A model generated the notes under the pieces. That model worked only from the letters and a program-made list of their open reading frames with translations. It had not been told where the DNA came from and did not search any database. A program made the translations under genes and the position numbers. A DNA stretch of 64,000 bases, taken from assembly GCA_003427395.1 (NCBI GenBank), contig BFEA01000469.1:504606-568605 (forward strand), written 5' to 3'. The stretch comes from Chara braunii. Lineage: Eukaryota > Streptophyta > Charophyceae > Charales > Characeae. Positions 45,170 to 55,289 of the stretch are shown here, piece after piece; position 1 is the first letter of the stretch, and the number at the start of each line of letters is the position of its first letter.

Positions 45170-45207
45170 CTGTCTCTTATACACATCTAGATGTGTATAA
45201 GAGACAG
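45170..45207. other. Nextera mate-pair junction adapter (assembly artefact)
   Basis: CTGTCTCTTATACACATCT (45,170-45,188) is followed directly by AGATGTGTATAAGAGACAG (45,189-45,207). These are two perfect Tn5 mosaic ends head to head, the circularisation junction of Nextera mate-pair libraries. It is not natural sequence. Left and right flanks may not be adjacent in the genome. Confidence 0.97.
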
Positions 45208-45295
45208 GTTCTGGCGCTTCAGGGCAGGTCGATCTTATGAGGGCCTGAAAATGGCCCTCCGTTTCAGGCTGAAAAGACTCAGGGCTGGGAAGGCC

Positions 45296-45482
45296 CTGTT
45301 TTACGCTGAAACGACACAGGGCCTGTAGGCCCTCGTTTTCAGGCTTTTACGCTGAAACGCGACACAGGGCCTGTAGGCCCTCGTTTTCAGGCTTTCAGGC
45401 TGAAACGACACAGGGCCTGCAGGCCCTCCTTTTCAGGCTTTTACGCTGAAACGACACAGGGCCTGGAGGGCCCTTATTTTCC
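45296..45482 (+). repeat. ~47-bp palindrome-bearing tandem repeat
   Basis: Four units are present, each with ACGCTGAAACGACACAGG and a GGGCCTGTAGGCCC palindrome followed by TCGTTTTCAGGC. They start about 90 bp right of the adapter junction. Confidence 0.85.
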
Positions 45483-46129
45483 GTCTGGTCGGGCCCTGCA
45501 GGCCCGTGTGGATGCGCAGTATGCCACAGACCAGCTCCCTGGCGCTACTGCAGAGTGTAGAGAGTTCTAAGTGCCTAGGCCCTTAAAAATGTGGCCAGGG
45601 GCTGCTAACCTCATGTACATGTACTTATAGGTCCCAGGTTTGAATCTTGCCAGCAGCAAAGATGAAGAATAGCAACTATTGAAATGGCTTGTACTTGCCT
45701 CACGCTTGAGCCAGGTCTTGGGTTTTCCCGCCTGAGCCCAACACTGAACATTTCTTTTTTTTCCTCCTTGAATTGGGTATGTACTACGAAGTTCAAAATA
45801 ACGCTCAGCTGAAACTTTTTCTGTTTTTCATTTTTAGGGGGATAGCCTGTGGCATTATTGCATGAATTTGCATCCATTTGTTTCAGAGAGTATTGGAATT
45901 GATGATTTGTTGACTAATGGTTTCATGGCTCTGTCATTCCGCCATATGGTCAGGTAAGTCGTTTGCTTTTTGGAATGCGGCAACTCTTTCCTCCTCTTCC
46001 CCCCTACCACCCAGGTTTATTTTTATTTACTTTGCAATGCGGCAACTCCTTCCTCCTCTCCCCCCTCCCCCCCCCCCCCCTCCTCCCCGCCCTTTCCCCC
46101 CCAGATTTCTTTTTATTTATATTTTTTGC

Positions 46130-46215
46130 AAGAAATTATCTCAGTTGGTACACCCATTAATTGTTTAAATAGGACCTGAGTTGGAATCCAGATGGAACTG
46201 GATGAATTAAATTCT
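46130..46215 (+). mobile_element. tRNA-like SINE fragment, plus strand
   Basis: ATCTCAGTTGGTACACCC (A-box-like) is followed by GACCTGAGTTGGAATCC (B-box-like) and a CTATCTCAAGGC tail. The order matches the family at 18, 22 and 27 kb. Confidence 0.55.
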
Positions 46216-46278
46216 ATCTCAAGGCTGTTGCCCTTGTTTGTCAGAAAAATGAAAAAGGAAGGAAGAAAAGAAAAAGAA

Positions 46279-46510
46279 GGGGCCAGAGGGCCAGCATCCT
46301 AGCTCAGGTGGTTGAGCATGCAAGTGGTATTCAGGAGGTTGTGGGCTCAATCCCGCATGGCCACCTGCAGTGGGCTTGGTCTCCACCAGCTGAGATAGTA
46401 GGCTAGCCCCGCTTGGCCGGTTTTGTAGGAGGCGGTGTGTTCGCCCCCCCTCTTGCTCCTGCCATCTCTTGCTGGGGTTTGGGAGCCTATGCACTACTCC
46501 CTGCACGGAG
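46279..46510 (+). mobile_element. tRNA-derived SINE, second family, copy 1
   Basis: The head CATCCTAGCTCAGGTGGTTG (A box) is followed by TGTGGGCTCAATCCCG (B box). A body containing CACCAGCTGAGATAGT and GGCGGTGTGTTCGCC is shared with the copy at 46,726-46,960. The 3' end is uncertain. Confidence 0.7.
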
Positions 46511-46725
46511 TAGTAGTTTATGAATTTTCATGAACCTATTATATAGGCTGTTACCTTAGTGGATAGACATAGGCTCAGGTCACCTAGCAGGTTGTTCCTG
46601 GCATTGTCGATGGGCATAGCTCCCCGATCTCGACCTGGTGGGGTTATATGTGGGTAGGCAGTGCGAGGTATGTAGGTAGCTAGTGTGAGGTGGAAATAAT
46701 TGACAGAAGAAATTTGAAAAAAGAA

Positions 46726-46960
46726 GGGGCCTGCGGCCTAGCTCAATTGGTTTTGCACGCAAGTGGCGTTCAGGAGGTCGTGGGCCATGGCTGCCAGCGG
46801 CGTGCTTGGTGTTCATCAGCTGAGATAGTCGGCTTGCGCCACCCTGTTTGGCGTTGGTAGGGTCCTGGGTTCTCTCCGAGGCGTTCGCCCCTGCCATTCC
46901 TCGCTGGTGGTTAGCGCGTAGGTTTGCCTTTCTTTCGGTGCTGAGGCTTATGGCCCCTGT
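46726..46960 (+). mobile_element. tRNA-derived SINE, second family, copy 2
   Basis: It is collinear with 46,279-46,510: GCGGCCTAGCTCAATTGG, then GTTCAGGAGGTCGTGGGC, CATCAGCTGAGATAGTCGGC and a GGCGTTCGCCCCTGCCAT segment. The B box has lost several bases compared with copy 1. Confidence 0.7.
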
Positions 46961-47223
46961 TCGTGTGCTTATACAAGTAGGTAGGTAGCATGATGTATAA
47001 TTGAGAGAAGAATACAGCTTAATTTTTCAGAAAAAAATAACAAAGAAAAGAAGAAGAAACTGGGAAAATTATGCAAAACTGTATTTTGAACTAATAGAAA
47101 AAATAAAATTGAACGACGGAAGGAAAGAGAGAAACTGGGAGAATCTCTGTTTTCCAATTTCTGAACAGCTGGGCATCCACACAATGGGTATTGAGACACC
47201 AGACTTTGACAGTCTGGATGCAT

Positions 47224-47318
47224 GCCCCGAAGTCTCGATTATCAACATGCTGTGAACTGTTTGAGATCATTCTTTTCCTTGCCCCGAAGTCTCGATTATC
47301 AACATGCTGTGAACTGTG
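47224..47318 (+). repeat. 57-bp direct repeat
   Basis: A block beginning GCCCCGAAGTCTCGATTATC and ending CTGTGAACTGT starts at 47,224 and again at 47,281 without differences over about 38 bp. No gene was recognised around it. Confidence 0.9.
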
Positions 47319-48371
47319 TGAACCCCAAGCTTTGGCAAGGGATATTTGGGACCATCTCCCCTCCTCTTCCCCTGCCACTCCCCCTATTCCTCCTTCCCAC
47401 ATTGAGAACGTCAATGACAAGAATGTGAAAGCGCTCTCTCCTCTTCCTTTCTTTCTGCTTTATGTTAAGAAAGGCAACGAGAAGAATGTGAAAGCAAGCA
47501 GGCCCTCATACTGGAGATGGTAGAGCAATTTCGATCTGTTTGCAGTTTAAAGTTCAGTTCGCATGAATTCAAACTCACAAGTGGGCCTAACGAAACTATC
47601 AGCCACTGGTTGCATGAATGCAAAGTTTGTCTCTCTCGCTCCTCTTCTTAATCTGATAGTCTATCTCGCTCCTCTCCGTAATCTGATAGCATTGTGTCTG
47701 TAGTCATTGGCGCTTCATGTATGGGCATGATGTCCAGACGTTTTTGGCATCCACTCTACCACCGGTTCATCCACAGAGGTTTACATCACTCCAGCCGCTT
47801 CTGTGTTTAAACTTCAAAACCATTACTGTTACTTCTGGAGGACGATACTTTCACAATCACTACATATATAAGTAGCGGAGATAACTTCATCAACGCGGCG
47901 AGCCTTGTATGTGAGAGGCACGGTGAAAGTGGAGTCGAAAGAAGAATGAGAAAAGTGAATGGTTTCACTGTGCCCTTCATGTTTGTCCTGTATTTTTAAT
48001 TTTTAATTTTTAATTTTTGCCGTTTGTTTCACAAAAATTGCGCTCTTTTAGTTCATAGTTATGTGACAATATATAACTATCGCTGATTTCCTGCCTGTGA
48101 CAAGCAGACGATCAGGCCCCTCCTATCTTTTGCTGTGCGACGGTCCCGATCGTCTGCTGATCATTTTTTCTTAGAAGTTGAACCGTCATACCGGTCCCCT
48201 GGTGCACCACGCGTGGTACCGGGCCCGCGTGCCTACCCTGGCATTGCGCATTACCAGGCCCTCGTGCCTACAGGCCAGCGCCGGTACCGTGAACGGTACT
48301 GGGGCAATGCATGTGTGGAACATATAGTAACCAACTTCAGCGTACGCACTGCCCCGGCCTCTTGACACTTA

Positions 48372-48500
48372 GACTACAGACACACTAAGCTACTCGAAGA
48401 CTTGGACTACAGACACACTAAGCTACTCGAAGGCTTGGACTACAGACACACTAAGCTACTCGAAGACTTGAACTACAGACACACTAAGCTACTTGAAGAC
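48372..48500 (+). repeat. 33-bp tandem repeat, four copies
   Basis: Units start at 48,372, 48,405, 48,438 and 48,471 and contain GACTACAGACACACTAAGCT followed by ACTCGAAG. A short frame reads them as DYRHTKLLE, probably without meaning. A CA/CG microsatellite follows at 48,548-48,590. Confidence 0.9.
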
Positions 48501-48682
48501 GTTGTCGGCTGGACTCTGCGCTGCTCTACGCTACTCTTCGTGTTCTACACACACACACACACACGCGCGCGCGCACATACACACACAGAATGTTGGGGTT
48601 CAACCTCCTGATGAGTCGGTGAAAGTCCGACGAAACAGTCTGGCACAACACTTTTTTTTGAGTGCGTAGCAGGGTTGTTTTG

Positions 48683-48719
48683 GCGCCTACCGCCTACCCC
48701 TACCGTAGGCGGTAGGCGC
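48683..48719. repeat. Perfect 15-bp stem hairpin, hAT-end-like
   Basis: GCGCCTACCGCCTAC, a 7-bp loop, then the exact reverse complement GTAGGCGGTAGGCGC. Fourteen bases before it stands CAGGGTTGTTTTG, resembling a hAT transposon terminus. The opposite end would lie in the N gap. Confidence 0.6.
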
Positions 48720-48893
48720 GCCTACCAGTCCGGCTGACCTGTAGGCGGACCCGTCGGCGGTCGGCAGACTGCCTAATTTTTTTATTTTTTTTTTCGATGA
48801 CATGGTCGTGTGTGGCTTGAGGAGGGCAGCCCGAATCCGCAATAATTTTTTGGGGGGGTAGTGGGTTTATAGGGGGAGGTATAGGGGGGTTAT

Positions 48894-49573
48894 NNNNNNN
48901 NNNNNNNNNNNNNNNNNNNNNNNNNNNNNNNNNNNNNNNNNNNNNNNNNNNNNNNNNNNNNNNNNNNNNNNNNNNNNNNNNNNNNNNNNNNNNNNNNNNN
49001 NNNNNNNNNNNNNNNNNNNNNNNNNNNNNNNNNNNNNNNNNNNNNNNNNNNNNNNNNNNNNNNNNNNNNNNNNNNNNNNNNNNNNNNNNNNNNNNNNNNN
49101 NNNNNNNNNNNNNNNNNNNNNNNNNNNNNNNNNNNNNNNNNNNNNNNNNNNNNNNNNNNNNNNNNNNNNNNNNNNNNNNNNNNNNNNNNNNNNNNNNNNN
49201 NNNNNNNNNNNNNNNNNNNNNNNNNNNNNNNNNNNNNNNNNNNNNNNNNNNNNNNNNNNNNNNNNNNNNNNNNNNNNNNNNNNNNNNNNNNNNNNNNNNN
49301 NNNNNNNNNNNNNNNNNNNNNNNNNNNNNNNNNNNNNNNNNNNNNNNNNNNNNNNNNNNNNNNNNNNNNNNNNNNNNNNNNNNNNNNNNNNNNNNNNNNN
49401 NNNNNNNNNNNNNNNNNNNNNNNNNNNNNNNNNNNNNNNNNNNNNNNNNNNNNNNNNNNNNNNNNNNNNNNNNNNNNNNNNNNNNNNNNNNNNNNNNNNN
49501 NNNNNNNNNNNNNNNNNNNNNNNNNNNNNNNNNNNNNNNNNNNNNNNNNNNNNNNNNNNNNNNNNNNNNNNNN
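48894..49573. other. 680-base assembly gap
   Basis: All bases are N. The gap is bordered on the right by a GA microsatellite (49,574-49,648), and a second GA tract lies at 49,810-49,858. True length is unknown. Confidence 0.99.
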
Positions 49574-49651
<78 letters not shown>

Positions 49652-49807
49652 TCCACTAAGCCAACAACGAAACAGCACGGGTACTTCCTCGGTAGGTAAC
49701 GGCGACAGGAAAGAAAGAAAAAAAAACACGGGTGCGCCCCCCTGCGCCTAACGGTTTCTGGACGCCAAGCACGTTGCTGTCCTGTGCAAGCATGCAATGG
49801 TTGGGGG

Positions 49808-49862
<55 letters not shown>

Positions 49863-49863
49863 A

Positions 49864-50450
49864 GTAGGGGAGGGGAAGGGAGGAGAGATCTGCTTAACAA
49901 CAATGTCACTGCTATACTTGATCGAACAAGTGCCCCAAGGCTCTCTCAATGACACCATGTCAGCCCAGATCGCCTATGGAGGGGGGGAAAGGGGAAGGGA
50001 GGAGAGATCTGCTTGACAATAATGGCACTCTTATACTTGATGGGGACTTCCAACAACTGCCCCCAGGCTCTCTCAATTACACCATTTTAGCCCAGATCGC
50101 CTACGGAGCAGTCGAAATGAATATAGAAAAGAGCACGAATCTAGGCTACTACGCTGAGAGAGAGAGTAGGGGAGGGGAAGGGAGGAGAGATCTGCTTAAC
50201 AACAATGTCACTGCTATACTTGATCGAACACAAGTGCCCCAAGGCTCTCTCAATCACACCATGTCAGCCCAGATCGCCTATGGAGGGGGGGGAAGGGGAA
50301 AGGGAGGAGAGATCTGCTTGACAATAATGGCACTCTTATACTTGATAGGGACTTCCAACAACTGCCCCCAGGCTCTCTCAATTACACCATTTCCAGATCG
50401 CCTACGGAGCAGTCGAAATGAATATAGAAAAGAGCACGAATAGGCTACTA
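49864..50450 (+). repeat. 302-bp tandem duplication with internal half-repeats
   Basis: The block starting GTAGGGGAGGGGAAGGGAGG at 49,864 recurs at 50,166. Each copy itself contains two related halves, both with GGAGAGATCTGCTT followed by CTATACTTGAT-type or TTATACTTGAT-type sequence. Different frames stay open across it, but no family is recognised. Confidence 0.9.
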
Positions 50451-50527
50451 CGCTTTGCTACTGTACCTTCCTTCATTATTGCGGGCGTAGCTGTAACAGG
50501 TCTCCTAGTGACAGCAAAATCTTCTGT

Positions 50528-50667
50528 CAGCAACCGCCCAACTGCTTCGCTATCGTCTTCCCCTGAACATGATGCACCCTCACTTGGACTGTATTAGACT
50601 GGAGAGAGTTGTATACATTCATGATCCGGGTGCGTGGTGTTCAGGGGAAGACGGTAGTTGGTTGCTG
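50528..50667. repeat. ~45-bp imperfect inverted repeat
   Basis: CAGCAACC followed by CGTCTTCCCCTGAACA in the left arm (50,528-50,577) pairs with TGTTCAGGGGAAGACGGTAG and GGTTGCTG in the right arm (50,629-50,667). About 50 bp separate the arms. It lies 330 bp before exon 2. Confidence 0.75.
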
Positions 50668-50998
50668 TAAAGATTCTCGTAATGAAGTTCTGAGAAAGTG
50701 GAATGAAGAAGGTGAGAACTCAAAAAAAGGGCGAATTGAATTGACTCTCTGGTGTACGCTTTATTTCTTGTTTTAACTTCTGATTTGACCGATCTTTTCA
50801 GATTGGTTGTGCTTTTCTGAGTCCATGGTGAGTGGCATTTCATGCTATCTGTGGATGATAATTGAGGAGGTTTGTTGCCACTTGTTGTTGATGTTGTGGA
50901 TTGGCTTGTACATGTGAGTGAAGGCTTCCAGGAACTGATTGTTGTCTCCTGTTTTTCACTTTGCATTTTGCCTCTTGCTCTTCTTCGTGGGACTGCAG

Positions 50999-51211
50999 AA
51001 GCGATCATGGTGTCAGACTGTGTTTGAAGTGGTCAGCCCAATGTTGATGATGTCTGTTTTGGTGCTCGCCTACTCTTTCACCACTGTTGACCACTATGAC
51101 AGTGCCGAGTATGCCGGATCTGAAGTGCCATTCTTGGACCAGTTGATTGCCCTTGCGCAAAATCCAGCACTAGTCTACAAGTGGTGTAACAAGACAAGAC
51201 CACTGGCAGAG
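50999..51211 (+). CDS. ABCA: ABCA-type ABC transporter, exon 2
   Basis: The exon is 213 bp, 71 codons, phase 0 at both ends, with acceptor CTGCAG before 50,999 and donor GTAGTA at 51,212. It reads KRSWCQTVFEVVSPMLMMSV, LVLAYSFTTVDHYDSAEYAG and LDQLIALAQNPALVYKWCNK. The first part is a hydrophobic first transmembrane helix preceded by a basic, aromatic cap. The rest begins the large extracytosolic loop, as in plant ABCA1. The frame directly continues the WILK end of exon 1. Translation past the donor meets a stop within 30 bases, supporting the boundary. The family call is strong because the helix and loop order agree with the downstream exon. Confidence 0.85.
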
Positions 51212-51589
51212 GTAGTATCTGAAAACCTAGCCTTCTGAACCTGCCACATCAGCACGACTATCAGGCCAAACCTCCCTCAAAACCCAAACCTGAATTCAGT
51301 TGAAGAATCAGAGAAGCAAAGGAGTGGTAGGAAAATCACCTGGGGAGGGGGCGAGAGGTTAGAGGAGAGTGTGGTAGGAAAATCGTGTGGAAGGCCACAT
51401 CTTAGTAATCCTGGGACATCTTGGTGACCCTGCGCTCTGCCCCTTCCCCTCACCTCCCCCACTCCAACTTCATTTGCAGTGTGGACTGGTGTTATGACTT
51501 TTTTGGCTTCAATGTGGCTGTCATTGCAGCTGGACATTTCGCATAAGTGAAGTGTGCTGTGGCAGACTGACAGACAAACATACAGGAAA

Positions 51590-51785
51590 GAGACTGACAG
51601 GCAGATACAGCTCAACAGGCAGGAAGGCAGGTGGGCAGGCAGGCTGGTATAAGAGTGAGCAGGGCTGCAGGAGGATGACCGGGGGGATGGGTGAGTGGGC
51701 AGGTGGGTGTGGGGTGCACAGGCAGGCGGGCGGACAAACGGTGAGCGGGCAGGTGGGTGGGCGGGTAGAAGGGAAGAAGGGGATG
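51590..51785 (+). repeat. GGCAGG/GTGGGTGGGC low-complexity tract
   Basis: Irregular repeats of GGCAGG, GGGTGAGTGGGC and GGGCAGGTGGGTG lie in the intron after exon 2. No coding content is supported. Confidence 0.7.
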
Positions 51786-52290
51786 GCAATGGGAGCTGGT
51801 GATTCTTACCTGGTGTTGGGCCAGGATTACCATCGGACTCTTCATGGCAGCTGGTGGGAGGACAGTATAGAGAGAGAGTGTGAGAGGTGGTAAGCTAGCT
51901 TAAGTAGGTTGAGTAGGAGAGTAGTCTGGGCGGATACTAGGGCGACACTATTGTTGTTATTCATTGTTGGAGGCGCGAAGACACTTAAAAAAAGAAAAGA
52001 AAGGATTCAAAGGAGTGTATTGAACTGTATTCTTGATTGGGTACTATCTCGGTTTTGTAATTCTGCTTTCAACTTGGCTGATTCATGATTAGTCTTCTGC
52101 GAGCTTTTGCATTGCGAATTTTTGAGTTCTTCTGGATGCCTTGCATTAGGCTTCTTTTGCTGTGACTCAGGTGCTCCATCACAGTTGAGATTCTTACTGT
52201 TGCTCAGGTCTTTCGAGCTCAGTACTGTTGCTTCTCATTTGTTTCATTGCTGAAAGAGCATAATGCAGTTGCTTAATGAACTGACAGCAG

Positions 52291-52533
52291 GGTGTGACTC
52301 TTGTCATGGATAAGAAAGCGGGGATCATCCATGAAAGTGGGGATCATGCTTCTGGTGGGCTTGGGACAGTCACAAATGTGTCATTCAATGCTGGTATTCT
52401 TTGCACTGCAATCGATCACTGGATGATAATGCCACTGTGCTTGTGGAAAATGTTGTCAAGGTGGCTTTTGCTTTTAACACAGGGGCCACAGTGGGCTGGT
52501 TTGCTTCTTTTAGCGCTTATGGGGTTGGTGACA
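52291..52533 (+). CDS. ABCA: Possible additional ABCA exon
   Basis: An 81-codon open segment is bounded by a strong acceptor (CTGACAGCAG before 52,291) and a consensus donor (GTGAGT at 52,534). It is phase 0 at both ends, so it could be inserted between exon 2 and the large exon without breaking the frame. It reads GVTLVMDKKAGIIHESGDHA and then a hydrophobic stretch ending LLLLALMGLV. I do not recognise this as conserved ABCA loop sequence. In the other frame the second half gives a protein-like SLDDNATVLVENVVKVAFAF and FNTGATVGWFASFSAYGVGD, so an uncorrected indel near 52,420 could hide the true reading. Transcript evidence is lacking; it may be optional, misread or not an exon. Confidence 0.35.
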
Positions 52534-52610
52534 GTGAGTTGATTTCTGAACTGCTCAGTGGTCATGCTGAATGAGAATTATTTTGACTTGCTTTGCTTGG
52601 TTGTCCTCAG

Positions 52611-55046
52611 GAAATAGGAAATGCGTTTCAGAGGGGATTCAACGCATCAAGCTCGCAGGCAGATGGAATTGGGGGTTGGGATGGAAGCTGGCTGCCAGGG
52701 AAGTGGGGACCACCTGTTAGTGAGCCACTAAGTGGATTTTGGCCACCAACTGAAAGTTTCCCTCATGGAGCAGGGAAGTGGGGACCACCTGTTAGTGAGC
52801 CACTAGGTGCATTTTGGACACCAACTGAAAGTTTCCCTCATGGAGCAGGGAAGTGGGAACCACCTGGTAGTGAGCCACCAAGTGGATGGCCACCAACTGA
52901 AAGTTTCCCTCGTGGAGCACCTCCTTGGCAAAGTCCTGATGTTCCACAGCGCAAGCCTCAGGAGGTGGTGGTGCCTGACTGGGCACAAGCCTCAGTGGCG
53001 GGATTGGACACACCAATGTTACCTGGTCCTGGTTTTGCTCAGCCATCAATGGAGTGGCGGATGCCTCCTCTTTGGGATCCTGATGATGTCGGGAGCAGGA
53101 GACTGCCAATCCCAGATGCAGTACTAGAAGAAGCTGCATCTTGTATTGACCCCGTTGTTGCTGCGAAACAGTTCTTAGCCAACTTCAGTCAGTACAATGG
53201 TCCCCTGCCTATTCCGTCACTCGACACATTTGTTGTTATTCACAGGGCATTGAGGAGTGCATTTCTGTCGAAACCAGGTGCATATGAGGAGGCTTTGCAC
53301 TGGCAAACATCATTTGGAAGCATCTTAGGCAACCTCTTGAAGCTTGGCAAGCTTGCCTTCTCACCAGACACACCAGAGGTGGGGCTTCTGGTCACCTACT
53401 TGAAGGAGCGATATCGTTTTTTTGCCAATATGTATGCGGGCACTTTTGAAACTGTGGCGGATGCGCTCGACTTTGCAGCAAAGCTGTCAAGTGTTGGGAT
53501 AGAAACGGAGGCGAGTCCGTCGGGAGAAGAGATCAGTCGAGAACTGTGGGCGGTAGTCGTCTTCCATAAGCTGGATGTTCAGAGTGGTGATGTTGACTAC
53601 TCCATACGCATGAATTACACTAGTGTGCCTCAAACTTGGAGGCGAGTGCACCGGTGGCACCATGGGCTCCATGAGGCCTACAAACGATACTACTCGAGTG
53701 GATTCATGAGCTTGCAGAGTGCGATCAATGAATATGTTCTGAAGGCGGCATCCGGGAAGGCATTGGTTGGAGTTGCGGGCAATTGGGAAGAGGGCTCAGA
53801 AGAGGAGAGTTTCTTGCCTAGGCCTGTTGATGGCGGGATATGGGGGTTGCCATTTCCAATTGGGGCATACAGTCATAACATGTTCTACTCTGCGGTTAGT
53901 TTTGTGATGGGCCTGCTGATGTGTATGAGCACTCTATATCCACTGGGGATGCTGGTGAAAGGCATTGTTGAAGAGAAGGAGACTAGATCACGGGAAACGA
54001 TGAGAATTATGGGTTTACGTGCATGGGTTCTCACGCTTTCTTGGGGGATAACCTATCTCCTTATTTTTGCAGTCGCAGGACTGATGGTTACTGTGCTATT
54101 GACTGGCACGTTTCTTCCTGCAAGTGACAAGAGTGTTGTATTCGTTCTTTTCTATCTATATGGGTGCTCCCTTGTTTCTTTTGGTCTTTTCATGTCTGTT
54201 TTCTTTTCACGAGCAAAGCTTGCCAGTGTTGTTGCACCCTTCGCACATTTCGCTGCTCTTCTTCCACGTTATGTTTTCTTTCGGGCTAGCGAAGGGCAAG
54301 CCATCTCGGGGAAGATGGGAGCTTCGCTTCTTCCACCTACTGCATTTGCATTTGGTGTAGATTTGTTGGCGCAGTATGAAGGTGCCGGAGAGGGATTGAC
54401 ATGGCATGAGGTTTTCATTGGTTCTCCTGGGGAGAATGGAAGTCCTCATCATGAGTATGGGATGGGAAAGGTCCTTGGAATGCTTACTGTTGACGCCATC
54501 CTTTTTGCTTTTCTGGGATGGTACTTGGAGCAAGTGCTTCCATCTCAGTATGGCCTTCGTAGGCCTGTATGGTTCTTTATGATGCCATCATACTGGGTGT
54601 CTGAGTCCTGCTGGGAATCCTTCCTTGTCAGAATGCGGCACAGCTTGAGGATAGCACGACTTGGAGTCTACGAAGCTGTGCCAATGAAGGATCCGGCTGA
54701 ACACTATCATGCCGATGGTGTGATAAAGTGTGATGAGGAGCTTGAGAAATGTGGTAGGAATGGGCATCGAGCTGCAATACAGGTGCAAGGACTTACAAAG
54801 GTTTACCCAGGTGGGAAGGTTGCAGTCGAGGGGCTTAATCTAGATGTATACGAGGGACAAATCACTGCCCTACTTGGGCACAATGGCGCAGGAAAATCTA
54901 CAGTGATATCAATGCTCACCGGGCTTATCGCCCCAACCGCTGGAGAGATCCGAATATGGGGCTGTGACATCCAAACTCACCAAGATGCAGTTCGTCGGAT
55001 CATTGGAGTCTGCCCTCAGCAGAATGTGTTGTTCCCACGGCTGACG
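52611..55046 (+). CDS. ABCA: ABCA-type ABC transporter, large exon (loop, TMD1, NBD1 start)
   Basis: The exon is 2,436 bp, 812 codons, phase 0 at both ends, with acceptor TCCTCAG and donor GTTTGT. The first ~420 residues are the extracytosolic loop: a Pro-rich 25-residue repeat, then a conserved part ending VVFHKLDVQSGDVDYSIRMN. The membrane domain begins NMFYSAVSFVMGLLMCMSTL and has EEKETRSRETMRIMGLRAWV, the typical ABCA cytosolic helix, followed by several more hydrophobic helices. The nucleotide-binding domain begins AAIQVQGLTKVYPGGKVAVE and holds Walker A GHNGAGKST (54,876-54,902) and the Q-loop CPQQN (55,011-55,025). Loop length points to a full-size ABCA1/AOH-type protein rather than the half-size plant ABCA group. 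ABCA proteins move lipids across membranes; this one's substrate is unknown. Confidence 0.93.
52698..52922 (+). repeat. Three 75-bp in-frame repeats in the ABCA loop
   Basis: Units start at 52,698, 52,773 and 52,848 (the last 3 bp shorter). They encode GKWGPPVSEPLSGFWPPTES followed by FPHGA. The repeat is Pro/Trp-rich and lies in the predicted extracytosolic loop close to the exon start. Confidence 0.95.
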
Positions 55047-55289
55047 GTTTGTATAGTCTCCCCTTTTTTCTGTTTTTTCTTCACCTCTGTCTGTTTTGTT
55101 TGATAAGCTAAGTGCTGACACATGCAGGGTTTAGCATTGTGATGTTTGCATGGAAGTTATGTCTGTGTGTGTGAACTCTGGTTATGTATGTTCGGGCACG
55201 GGCATTTAAAGAGTAGCATGGGCCAGCTGACACGGTTTTTGTCCTAGTCTTGCTAAACTCTAATCAAGTTTTGGCTGTGGGATACTTCG

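Noticed and set aside
45170-45207. Natural Tn5-like transposon end or inverted repeat
   Set aside because: The exact 19+19-bp head-to-head mosaic ends equal the commercial library junction; a natural origin in an alga is not credible.
48402-48611. DYRHTKLLE repeat protein
   Set aside because: Short 33-bp DNA repeat running into a CA/CG microsatellite; no start context or domain.
48700-49797. Minus-strand frame of 365 codons
   Set aside because: Most of it is the N gap, which cannot contain stops.
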